Part shown: one piece after another, positions 21,441 through 32,089 of the stretch
Numbering within the stretch: the first letter of the stretch is position 1
How the letters are laid out: the number at the start of each line of letters is the position of its first letter
Source: Cercophora sp. LCS_1
Lineage: Eukaryota; Ascomycota; Sordariomycetes; Sordariales; Lasiosphaeriaceae
Length of the DNA: 64,000 nucleotides
Assembly: GCA_036250225.1 (NCBI GenBank)
Contig: JAPZLL010000009.1
Span: 806,001-870,000 of the forward strand
Direction of reading: 5' to 3'
Made by a program: the position numbers and the translations under genes
The notes under the pieces: generated by a model
Seen by the model: the letters and a program-made list of their open reading frames with translations, nothing else
Told to the model about the DNA's origin: nothing
The model's database searches: none

Positions 21441-23275
21441 TCAGTCCACCTCGTCATCATCGTACTTCTTGCCACCTCCGGAAGACGTCTTCTGGCCGGT
21501 TTGTGGCAACCCTGTTGGGCTCCCCAAGCCTCGACCTAATATCCCGCTGGCGGCTCCTCCTCTTCCCCATCGTCCGTTTGTCACCACGTTCAGAGCCCGC
21601 TGTTCGGCGTCGTGCCGTTTTGCTTGCTCTGACTGCAGGCCGATATCGTCGTCGAACAGGTCGTCGTCGTCATCGTCGTCGTCCATGCCGTCGAGCGTCC
21701 TACCCGCTGGGCTCAGTCTTTGCATGGAAACGGCGTCGCCTCGGCCTGGCGGTGGGGGTGGCAGATCGTCGTGGTACATGTTAGGATCTCGGCCCAGAAT
21801 ACGATCGGCCTTGCTGGGTGTTTTGCGCCCGGAAGGCAGACCCGAGCTCGAGGTGCTAGAGGTGCTGGCGTTATGCCCGTGTCCCGGAGGTTGCAGGTAG
21901 TGTCTCCCCGCGCCGTTGAGCGCTGGCTCTTCCGGAGGAGGCCATGTGGGTGTCGCGGCAGGTGTATCTTCGGAGCCCCAACCAGCTGCCCGTTCGCGCT
22001 CACGCTGTTGCTGGCGCTCTCCCGCAAGACGGTCGCGGGCCTCGAGCCAACGGGGGCTGGGCTCCCAACTCCAGCCATCGCCCGTGGTGTTGCAGACAGG
22101 AAAAGCCCAGAGCCAGGGGACAGGGCCAAAGAGATGCAGGAGGTTACGGCGGGCGCCGAGGTCAAAGGCGTTCGGCAGCTTGGTCGAATCCTCCTCGTCC
22201 AGATACTCCTCATAGCGCTTGCGAGCGCGGTAACGTTCCATTTCGTCGTAGGTGAAGCGACGGGAGCCGCCTTGGAGCTCCGGGTTAGCAGTCGTGGTGG
22301 CCGAGGACGGGTCATCATAGCCTGGCGCTGGCCGAAGCTCTTCGCCCTCTTCGGGTCGAGTGATACCAGGAAGGGCATTTTGGTGAATTTCAAGAAGTTG
22401 CTGTCCATACTTTGGAAGCTGAAGACCTTGCCCGGGTGTGTGCTGGTTGACAAACGCCTGCTGCATGCTGCGGCGGAGAGGTGAGAGGTAACGGGTTTTC
22501 TCCAAGCACTCGATGGTAGTCTGACCCCGCGAAGCTAGATAAATGTGCCAACCGGTAAAAGCACCCACCACCAGTCCAATAATGCCAGCTACCACAGACA
22601 GCATGATGTAGTTGACGGGCATGAGGTTATCCACATATGTGTTGTCGCTCATGATTTCCGCCCAAACCCAGGCGCCCGAGCAGACAAACGCAAATATGCT
22701 GAAGAGCGTGGTGTAGATGAGGAAGAGGAGAAAAGCCTTATGGTTGCGCAGGCCGATGCAAGTGGCCAGCCAAGGGCAGTGGTGATCCATCTTGAGAACA
22801 CAGCGGCGGCATGTAGAGCAGTGGTGGGCGCGATCGGGCTTCCGGGCCTGGCACTTTTTGCAGAAGCGCATCTCGCCGTTGGACTTGACGGTAAACGAGG
22901 TCGCGGCCGGCGGGGCATGTGTGGGCAGGGTGCTGTAGCCATGATCGTTGGTGGTGCTGCCCGGGGGCGTGAAGACGGCGGTGGTGTAGCACCAGTTCAG
23001 GAGGAGGTAGAGGGCGACGCCTGCAAAGGCAGAGGACCGGCCTTGGTCATGTCAGCAATCATCCTCGAGACAAATCCACAGATGCACTCACCTAGCCACC
23101 AGACCTTGGAGTCTACAGTGCTCAGAGACACCTGCACAAAGACGGCCCAGCTGGTCAGGCCATAGACGAAGAATAGGGGGAAAAAGGATGCGGCCTGGCA
23201 GCAGGCGCGCTCGATCTTTCGGGCGCAGCGTCGGGCCATGGTCGGGGAGGAGAGCGCCGGCTCTGTCGGGTCCAT
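21441..23275 (-). CDS. PFA3: DHHC palmitoyltransferase, Pfa3-like
   Basis: Two exons, 23275-23092 and 23020-21441, encode 587 aa. The alternative ATG at 23239 (MARRCARKIERACC) matches the usual family start and may be the true one. Membrane segments lie at residues about 29-48, 62-78, in LLFLIYTTLFSIFAFVCSG and in IMLSVVAGIIGLVVGAFTGW. The cysteine-rich domain spans 113-145 (CKKC, HHCSTCRRC) and ends in DHHC, with C143 as the acyl-accepting residue. A TTxE-like motif follows (TTIECLE). The architecture fits Pfa3, which palmitoylates the vacuolar protein Vac8 in yeast. The C-terminal half is long, cytosolic and low in complexity, with a run of consecutive Asp encoded near 21660-21685. The intron (gtgagt to gcag) is canonical. 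Confidence 0.92.
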
Positions 23276-23955
23276 GCGGGGTTTGTCAGGACGACATGTG
23301 CTACCGATCCATCTGGCCGGGTCGTCGAAATCGAGATTCGCAGAGTTGATTCGGATTGTGCAGTGGTAGAGGAGAGAGGCCAGGGATTCTTGACATTATT
23401 TCAGGAATCGATAAATCGGGACCCGGCTTGCGACACCCGGGGCACGGGCCACGGGCCACGCAGTTTCATCGCGACAGGGGCTGACGAGCGCTGGCAATCG
23501 GCCAAGCCAAGCCTCCATGATCCGCGCCGCGGCAGGCATCCGGCCCCGCAAAGCAAGCAAGACAGAGGAGCCACAGTGGCTCTCGATAGTCAAATATGAG
23601 AGCATGACAAAAGGCAAATAAAACATCGGGACAGCTCGAATAGAGCGCCGAATCCAATTTCATCAAAAGCTACCTACGCCCCATACCAAAAAGGCCGGCA
23701 CCAAAAGCCAAAGTAATGGTCTCAAGGTTCAACATGGCGGGGCGTGACCCGGCTTTGTGGCCATCTGTCAGGTAGCTCACAGGCAGGGGGGCCAACCTCG
23801 CTCTTCCGTCATCGTCCAGCTGTATACAACACCTCCAGCCTCCCACCACCACCGAACTGCCAACGGCCACGTTCAGCGTCCATCTCCAATAATCCCTAGA
23901 ACCCAAAACATACTATTAATCTACCAAAACCCCTCCTACGTACACACCGTTCGAA
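23276..23955. promoter_or_regulatory. Divergent intergenic region between PFA3 and the UBC6-type E2
   Basis: About 680 bp between two divergent start codons, so both promoters should lie here. No specific site or RNA gene is recognised. Confidence 0.4.
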
Positions 23956-24865
23956 ATGACCACCCCAAAACTCAACTCCAAATCCCCCACCATCCGGCGC
24001 ATTCGTACGTTCCCCAATCCCCACTACTGCGCATCGAATTGACCCTCGCAAAGTCCGCGAAGCCCAAGAACTCTCCACCTCACCCTCCCCAGACTACCAC
24101 GCCGTCCCGTTAGAAACCGACCTCTTCGAATGGCACTTCACCCTCCGCGGCCCGCCCAACTCATCCTACGCAGACGGCATGTACCACGGCCGCATCGTGT
24201 TGCCGCCAGCATACCCGCTCAAACCACCATCCTTTCGCTTCCTCACGCCCTCGGGCCGCTTCGAAACAAACCGCGAGATCTGCCTCTCTATCTCAGGCCA
24301 CCACGAAGAAACATGGCAACCAGCATGGGGCCTGCGCACGGCGCTCGTCGCACTCCGGTCGTTTATGGAGACGGATCCCGCCGGACAGCTAGGCGGTTTG
24401 GAGACGAGTGATACGGTGCGCCGGCGGTTGGCGGGGGAGAGTGTGAGTTACAAATGTCCGGCGTGTGGGAGGACGAATGAGGAGATTATGAAGGAGTGTG
24501 AGGAGGCGGCTAGGGAACATGAGGGAAGCGAAGTGGTGGTGCCGGGGGAGCTGAGGATGGGGTTTCGGGATGAAATGGAGAAGAAGAAGGCGGAGAGGGA
24601 AAGTGATGGGGAGAGTGCAGAGTTGGCGGAGGGGTTTGTGCAGACTGCGCCGGCGCAGACACGGGTTGAGCAGACGGAGGCGGTGCGGCCTACTCCTACT
24701 AGGACGGTGCCTTTGCAGCCGCAACAGGTGCCTGCGCAGCGGTATGCCCCGCAACAACAGCAGGTCAGGGTGTCGAATGAGGGAGTACCGGCGTGGATTG
24801 ATAGTTTGATTGTGGTGCTGGGGGTGTTGCTGGTTGGGATGCTCATCAAAGTGCTTGTTTTGTGA
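23956..24865 (+). CDS. Tail-anchored ubiquitin-conjugating enzyme E2, Ubc6/UBE2J type
   Basis: Two exons, 23956-24004 and 24054-24865, encode 286 aa. The junction yields PTIRRILREAQEL, as expected at the start of a UBC fold. The catalytic region reads TPSGRFETNREICLSISGHH with C93 as the thioester Cys. TPxGRFE in place of the canonical HPN motif is typical of the UBC6/UBE2J branch. A Pro/Gln-rich linker leads to a C-terminal membrane anchor (residues about 264-286, WIDSLIVVLGVLLVGMLIK). These enzymes sit on the ER with a cytosolic catalytic domain and serve ER-associated degradation. A CPACGRTNEE segment after the UBC fold (near residue 160) suggests a small extra motif. UBE2J1/J2 is a closer match than yeast Ubc6 by length and motif. 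Confidence 0.92.
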
Positions 24866-25228
24866 AGGGAGCATGATACCAACTGACGGTGACGGTGGTG
24901 TTGGCGGCGTTTTATCTGGGGCCTTTGACGTAGTTGTTGAAGCTGAGCATTTACATGGCTTTTAGACCAGGGTGTTGGTTCCACTTGTTTGCATAGTTTT
25001 GGGTATACCGTTTATATCTTCGAGTTGTGTCTATGACAGTTGTGTTGCACTAATTTCGTCTGTGGTCGAGACACGAGACATTCTGTGAGAGCTGGGACCA
25101 TTCAGACATGCACGGAGACGGCACCGGGTTTCTATGAGGGTATTTGACCGGTGTTCCCAGCTCTGGCTCTCCATTCCTACAATCTCCTCACAAAACATCG
25201 TCCAGCCATCGCCTCGATACTCAGCACT
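24866..25228. other. Short spacer between the E2 gene and the DUF3431 gene
   Basis: About 360 bp between tandem genes. It should hold the E2 3' end and the DUF3431 promoter. An open frame enters the DUF3431 gene from 25151 but lacks an ATG before 25229. Confidence 0.45.
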
Positions 25229-26925
25229 ATGCTCCCCACCGTTCCACCAGCCCACCGCATCCCCCTTCGCCGTCAAACCGCCGTCATCATCCTCCCCATC
25301 GTCGCTATCCTCCTCCTCACCCACCGCAACCCACCGCATCTCCCCCGTGCCGTAACCCTCACACACCTCCCTCTCCTCTCCCCTTCGTCTAGCCACCCAC
25401 GGACCTTCTTCACGCCTCCGTTGCCCCCCTCACCACCTGGCACCACTCCTCCAACAAAACCCGCCCTCGTAATAGCCCGCCTCCAATCCGAAGACACAAC
25501 CTGGCTCAACTTCCCTCCCCTCCTCCAACTCTATGCACCCCACATCTCCACAGTCGACACCCCCCCTACCCACCACCCTTTCCCTGCCGATTCCAGTACC
25601 CCAGTCCCCGATTCTAGCACACCAACCCACCACACAACTCCCACAAACAAAGCCCGCGAATCCCTCCCCTACCTAACCCATATCATCACCCACTACCACC
25701 ATCTCCCCTCACTAGCCATCTTCATCCACGCCCACCAAACCAGCTGGCATGACAATGCCTTTTCTTTGGATACTTTATCCCCCCTCACCCGTTTAAACAC
25801 AACATACGCCACCGCAAAAGGGTATTTCAACCTCAGATGTTCATGGACGCCCGGTTGCCCAGAGCATATCCGCCCCGGTGTGTTGGAATACAATAACGAT
25901 AAACCCGAGCAGGCTGTTTTCGGGGCTGCATTTCAAGATATTTTCCCTGGGGAGGAAGCGTCGGGTGTGTTAAGCGGCCCTTGTTGTGCGCAGTTTTGGG
26001 TGGAACGGGATAGTATCAAGAAGTGGGAGAGGGGACGGTATATTTGGGTTAGGGATTGGGGTTTAGGGACGAGACTGGAGGATGGAGTGGGTGGGAGGGT
26101 GTTGGAGTATTTGTGGCAGTGCGAGGTATCTCCCTCTTTTCTCTCTTCTCTTTTCTCTTTGGTCTTATTTTGTTTGATTTGATTTTTTTTTTGGGGGGGG
26201 GGTTTTAGACCTAATGGTTTTGTCGAGGCGTTACTCTCCTGCACTATTTGGAGTGTTGAGGGGTAGCTAGGGATGGAGGTAAAAAGTTGTTGGATGTTCT
26301 TGAAGTTGGAAGTGAAGGACAGGAAAGCTAACGAAGGTAGATAGATATCTTCACCGGCGAGGCAGTTCGCTGTCCTACTGAATATACCTGTTACTGCGCC
26401 ATGTACGGAATCTGTTTCGACGGCGGAGAGGAAGAATACACCGAGTGTCAGTGTTCCCAAACAAACAAGCTGAAAATCGCACTGACAGGCGATAGTCATG
26501 GCGAGGAGAGGACGCTGGATGATGATGAATGACGAGTTGGTGGCCTTCACAAACGACAAAAAAAACGGCGTCGGTTTGGAGGATATTATGGGTATGGCGG
26601 ATCGGTTGGATCGGGGCGAGGATGTTGAGGCGGTGTCGGGTACTGGGAAGGGGGAGGAGGTTGCTTCATTGGAGGAGGTAATCCCGAGCCTACACCTAAG
26701 GAACGCAAAACGAGCCAGGAGCAGATACAAGACAACAAAAATGACGACACACCTCCGTCAGAAGGTGACGGCCAACGACCAGACCAACCAGCCAATAAGG
26801 ACGGGAAAAAAGCAACCGAGGACGAGCTGCTCAGAGTCGTTGAGTCTGCCAGGGAACTGAGAGCCTTCGGCGCTTGGCTATCCGAGCAAGAGGAAAGGGT
26901 CAAGAACTCACGTATTACACGTTAA
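25229..26925 (+). CDS. DUF3431 family membrane-anchored protein, multi-exon
   Basis: Proposed exons are 25229-26125, 26341-26446, 26496-26677 and 26719-26925, about 463 aa. An N-terminal anchor (AVIILPIVAILLL) is followed by a Pro/Thr-rich stem and the conserved domain: ALVIARLQSEDTTWL, LPYLTHIITHYHHLP, FIHAHQTSWH, then a Cys-rich stretch ending GEAVRCPTEYTCYC, YGICFDGG. The family is common in fungi, is predicted to be secretory or Golgi, and its activity is not established. The ATG is the first in the frame. Intron 1 (215 nt) contains adjoining T10 and G10 runs. Exon 3 carries GRWMMMNDELVAF, fitting the family's C-terminal helix. Intron 3 is uncertain: either a 41-nt intron (26678-26718) or a 68-nt one (26633-26700) restores the frame that ends in LSEQEERVKNSRITR. 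The stop lies 67 bp from that of the convergent RGS-LOV gene. Confidence 0.75.
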
Positions 26926-26992
26926 CCAAAGCTACCTTGCCTGCCCTCAGCAACAACGCCGACTTCAAGCCCAAACTGTTTGTACCGAAATA

Positions 26993-29173
26993 TCAACTCG
27001 TCTTCTCCAAGTCAACCTCGTCAACCTCGTCACCCCCATTCCCCAAAGAAAGCAACCCGGCCAAATCCATCCCATCATCAAACAACCGTCTTATCCGTGC
27101 CGCGTACACCGGCATAGGCGGATCAATCGGCGGCGCCAACCTCAACGACCGTCTCCTCATCCCAACTTCATCATCCTCAACCAACACAACCATCCAAACG
27201 CCCACCGCCCCGTTCGTCCCCAGCAGCGGGGTGCAATGGATCCACCGTGGCCGTCCCTCCTGATCATGCTTGGTAACCCATCTTATCCGTGCTGTCACCA
27301 CAGTCCCATCCTCAAACGCCTTGAGCAGCTCATCCCTGACATGATCAGGCCCTCCAACTTTGGCGAGAAAATGCGACTGCAGCGTGCCGGGGATACGCAG
27401 TGAGGGCGACGCAAAAAGAATGCGGAGGTTGGGATATGGTCTGACCAGGAGGTAATTCTCGTACGCGCCTGCTAACCGACCACCACTGAGCTCAGGGATC
27501 ATATCGGTGTCAGAGTCCCTTCCACCGCCGCGGATCACAACGCGCGGTTTCTGCCAGTTAGAAACCGCCGCTTCGTGCTCGATGCCCTCGTGTTGTAGGC
27601 GTCGCATAGCGCCGCCGTGGTTGCGGACTGTTTCCATTTCTTCGGCGTTGAACATCTCGCTTAGTTCCTTTAGGGCGTCCTTCCCGACTGAGGAGTCATC
27701 TGATGCCATGGAGGGAGAGACATTATACATCTCAGCTCTGCGTTCCTCTTCCACCAACTTCTGGAACGCCTCGAGGCCGACAGAGTCCCGAACCAGGCCT
27801 GTCACGTCGACTTGGGCGCCGATCATGTACCGGAGGGTGCCAAAGCTGTCCAGCAGCGGGGAGCACATGACTAGATTCATAAACGGCGAGCCATCTCTTC
27901 GATAGTTGAGGACTACCTCGCATGAGTCCTTGCCGCTGGCGAGGTTTCTTCGCATCCGGTTAACTGTGTTGGGGTCCGTCTTTGGGCCCTGGAGAAATCG
28001 ACAGTTGCGCCCGATGACGTGTGTTCTGCCGTACTGCGTCATGCGATAGAATTCTACTCACGTTAGCATCGTCCACACCCAGTCTTAGAGACAGAATACC
28101 TTCTGACGCAAAAATAACAGGGTTATCTTCCCGCTTGGGGTCAGTAAGACAAAACACCTCTGCTAAACCCTCCGACATCTGCCTAAGATGCGGCGACAGC
28201 GTCCCCGTGATCCGTTTCTCAATAGACCTACTAGCCATCCTAATCCACGTTTGTGTAATAAAAGCAGGCAATTCTTCATCGACAAGCGCTTGAAACGCCA
28301 GGTCGGCCTTTTCTTTCAACGCCTTATTTCGTGTCAAGACCCCGGGGCGACGACTAAATTCCATACCATCGAGGGGTTTCAAAGTCCCTATCACACTGTT
28401 GGCGTATGCAATGGCCTTGAGTGCCTTGATGCTGTCAAAGTAGTAGCCCAGGAGCGGTGCAGAGTCTGGTCGAAATGTCCTGATAAAGGCCGAGAATTCC
28501 TTGAGAAGGAGGGGATCGGAAAAGATGCCTTCGAGATGCTGTTTGGAAAGTAGCTGCTCTGCTAGCCTCTCGAGCGGATATAATCCCCCGTGAGAGGTCG
28601 AGGGAGCGAGGAGATCAAAGCTGCCAGGCTCGACATTTTCCTCGTTTAGCGGTTCTAGTCCCTCGGAATTGCCCTCTCTCGCCTGCAAGGGAAATAGAGA
28701 TGTGGCGTTGGTGTGGTAGGTGGAGGCGGGTGAACCAGGCCTTGACCTTGTTCTCGTACTGGCGCTTCTTGTCCCTGTCGTTGAAGCTGGCCTGGGGATA
28801 TCGAGACTCGCCGGCGAGATGCCTACATCCGTTGAGGCGGCGACATCTTCTACCTGGACCTTTTTGTCGCTGGAAACATGTTAGTAAGCGCTGACTGCTG
28901 CTTCTGTGACTGATCTTGCCTCTGTTTAACCGGAGGAGGCGTCGATGTCAGGACCCTCGACGGCGGCCGACGAAGCTCCTGGTACAGACTTGCGAACTGG
29001 TCTGCCGGGTTGAATCGCGGAGACATGGTTGGTCCAAAGGTCTCGTGCTTCGGTGCCGACGTCGTCAAGACCTTCCTCGAGGAACTTCGCGGGGGGATGT
29101 CGGGGATTTTGGCTAGCCGATGCTTTTGCTTGCCCCCTCTCGCGGTAGGTTCGTCGCCTTGGTCGTCGCTCAT
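26993..29173 (-). CDS. RGS-LOV blue-light photoreceptor (BcLOV4-like)
   Basis: Proposed exons are 29173-28911, 28869-28100 and 28053-26993, about 697 aa. After a disordered N-terminus of about 180 residues comes an RGS-like helical domain (about 185-330, HLEGIFSDPLLLKEFSAFIR). A complete LOV domain follows (about 330-435): NPVIFASEEFYRMTQYG, GRNCRFLQ with the adduct-forming C362, NYRRDGSPFMN (N394, N404) and IGAQVDV (Q425), so all flavin contacts are present. A linker and a conserved C-terminal domain (about 545-640) follow. The order RGS-LOV-C-terminal domain matches BcLOV4 of Botrytis cinerea, which binds membrane lipids on blue-light exposure. Intron 2 (46 nt) is clear. Intron 1 is uncertain: 28870-28910 (41 nt) or 28854-28930 (77 nt) both keep the frame but have weak donors. 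Confidence 0.9.
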
Positions 29174-32089
29174 GCTGTGAAACCACCACCACCGCGGCGG
29201 CGAGGCAGGCCCTACCTATAAGATCTTATCGTGTCCAGGGTGGTTGGATGTAAAGTATCACCGTGAGCAGCCAAGCCCAAGCCGGGAAGGTAAAAAGAAA
29301 CACATGCGTCCCGGGACCTAGAAGAGTTACTTAGCAGGCCCCAGTGCTCTCTCTCCTCCATCTTAGCCTTTGCGCGGTCACTAATGGGGGAGCGTTTTGT
29401 CCGTCATACTGGCGCTAGATATAGTTACTGGAGGCGGAAACAGCCCGGCTAGGATAGCTTGAACCCTAGGTATCGTGGAAACTGGTTTCATGGTATTTCA
29501 TGATGGACTGGTGGGATTTGAGAGCGGCTGGAAAAGGCGCGCGGACACTTGTCTCGCGTTGGCAAACGGGCGTAAAGAACCCCTTGAAGGTCCTCGTGAT
29601 GGGCGGGCGGACAACATGAGGCGGGATAGGAAGGCTGCAATGCTGAAAGACGTTCTGTTCGCCGTTGCTAACGCAGCTCAACGACTAAACCAAGACGACC
29701 GGAATCCGCTCTAACTCTGATCGTGCGGTTGCACCACCTCTGGTGCCTTGATGATGTGCAGACCCCTTGAAGAAACCTGCACTGTAGCTGCCGTTGGATG
29801 AAACAAGGCGATATCTTTCTTGCATGACGCTTGTCATGGCTGCCCTGTACCATCGGAGCAAGGCGTGTGACTTGCCCTCTCTCAGGTCCACACACAATCT
29901 GTGGCTGGAAAACCGTTGAGGCGGGCGGCTTCGACGTTGAATGGAATGCAGTGTGTATTCGTATCCCATCCTGCCCGCCGCTCTTGGCCAGCAGTGGTTG
30001 CCAATCACTGGCTTGATGCCGACCTCCAGTCTCCAGATGGCTTGCCGGACTGGCATTATTTCGCGCAGGAAATGTTGTGAAAGAGGAAGAAGAAGATGGT
30101 GTGTGAGATGCAGTTGCAGCTTTTTCACTGCAACTCGTCAACTGCCGTGTCACTCAGGACATGGAATTGATGGAGCCACGCCAATCAATTCAAGCTTCGC
30201 CACACCCGGCGACTTGATCCTTGGCATCCACAGCTTCCAGGATCTTGCTTCTGCCTCGATGGAAAGCTCACGATCGGGTCTGGACTCCACTGATGACCCC
30301 ATTGGCCTGGCCTTGCGGACCAAGAGCCCATCCCGGAATCCGGACCCGACGTGGCGCGATTGATGATGGTGCTCAAGCTCCCTTGGACCCTTCGGCCCTG
30401 GCATGGAGGACGGCGGGACATTGTCCTCATCTTCCCCGGGTCGCACAGCACGAAGGTGTGCAACCTGGGACCTACTTTTACCGCAACGCAACGCACACTT
30501 GTTCCACGCTCATGACACCGACAATCTGTGGGTTTGGGCTGTGGGTTGGCTTGCGTTTGCGCCACATTCAGTTAGACCGGGGTTTAATGGGGAAAACGCG
30601 AACCACACGCGCGTGAAAGTGGGCCAGACACGTCAAACGTCGTCGGGCCTTGGCTGCGCGGGGCCCCTGACAATCGGCCTCGCGGATCCTCAGCCAGTCG
30701 GGGCTTTCCAAGCGCGACTCTTGTCGGGGCAGGCAAGACACCAAAACAACAACAAGCTCCCAATCCGGCGAAACGGGAAAGGGGGTCCTCCCTGCCCCGA
30801 CGCATCGCATCCACAAACCGGCCCCGTATGCGGGCCGACGTGTAAAACCGCAAAAACAAACATCGCGAAATCGACCCAAACTCCCCCTGCTCAGAAAATC
30901 TTCGCGGTTTCGCATCTCTGATTGTTTACGGAGCTTCAAATGAGAAAGAGCTGAGCCCTGGCTGCGTCCAACCCATCCATTCTCCCTCCCTTTTTCTTAT
31001 CCCTCTGCAGCAGCCTGCCCCACCCGGAAGCGAAGTCTTAGCGGAGAGGGGTTGGGGTTGGGCTCAATGGTGCACAATCAATTCGCTGTCACTGCTTGCT
31101 GCTGTTGAGACTTCTTTTGGTTGCTCGTTCGAACTGAAGTGGGTTCGCTCCCGTCAATCCTGCCAACCCCCAATAATAAACAGTGCTTTGGCGTAAAGGT
31201 CGCGATGCGCCCGCCCGTGTTGTCCGAGATGCGTGCTCAAGAATGAAGGATCCAATTTCAAGACTCTGGCAATTGGGATCTGGCCTCTCCTCAGCAGCAA
31301 TAGAGCTGAAATTGAGGCGGTCACAGTGAGACCGCAGATATGACATTCTCGACGGCGGTGGGGTACGAATTGGCAGGTGTGTGTGGGTTAGGCGCCGCCA
31401 GGTTTCACTGCTTGAGGCGCGCTTCGCCGCCGTTTTCTGGATGGAAAGTGCAGGGGCCAGGAGTGCCAGATGTTTTGAGTGGACCGTGCATCACAAGGGT
31501 CGTGCGTCCGGCAAATCAACGGCTTAGCGCGACTGCCAGCCCATCGACCGCTTCCGCGACCTGCAATGTGCACGCCGAACTCACCTGCACCTGCCTTCCA
31601 CGCTCCGCCGCCCGTCTTCCAACCTCCATCGTACACGGCAACACGGCGACAATCCGGACCTTCGATGTCGCATGCCACCACCTTGCTTTGCCATCGAATT
31701 TCAGAGCTTTGGACGATATAGCAACTTTTTGAGCGATTGACGGCCCCTGTCATTTTCACCCCAAGTGCACTTGCCCAAGAACAATAGCTCGCTTTTGCAT
31801 GCATGCCACAACAAGCTGCCCCGCCGGTTGAACGACGAACTCGCGACGCACAATAACTCACACCGCAAAGCTCCAACTGCGTGCTCACGAATTCAGCTGT
31901 TCTCCCGACAAATTGCTGGATATCCTGCGTACCACGCCGTTGAAGAGTGTGTGATTGCGACCGACCATTTGCACAGTCGTCTCCGACACCGACATCCACA
32001 CCGACACCCTCTGGCAGCTGGACGAGTCTGAGGTATTTGAGTCTCAAAGGAAGGAAGATAGTGTCGGGCCTCATTGCTTCCTGTAAGCA
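29174..32089. promoter_or_regulatory. 2.9 kb divergent intergenic region between RGS-LOV and CDH1
   Basis: This region separates two divergent regulatory genes and should hold both promoters and leaders. Short frames occur on both strands (for example 29668-30153 and 31388-32074, both minus), but none has a recognisable domain or a consistent splice pattern. I could not securely identify a light-response element by eye. Confidence 0.45.

Noticed and set aside
21720..22484. A 254-codon plus-strand frame opposite PFA3
   Set aside because: It is antisense to the palmitoyltransferase tail and lacks any domain.
29668..30153. Minus-strand frame in the RGS-LOV/CDH1 spacer
   Set aside because: It lacks recognisable domains, and overlapping frames of similar length exist on both strands, as expected by chance in GC-rich DNA.
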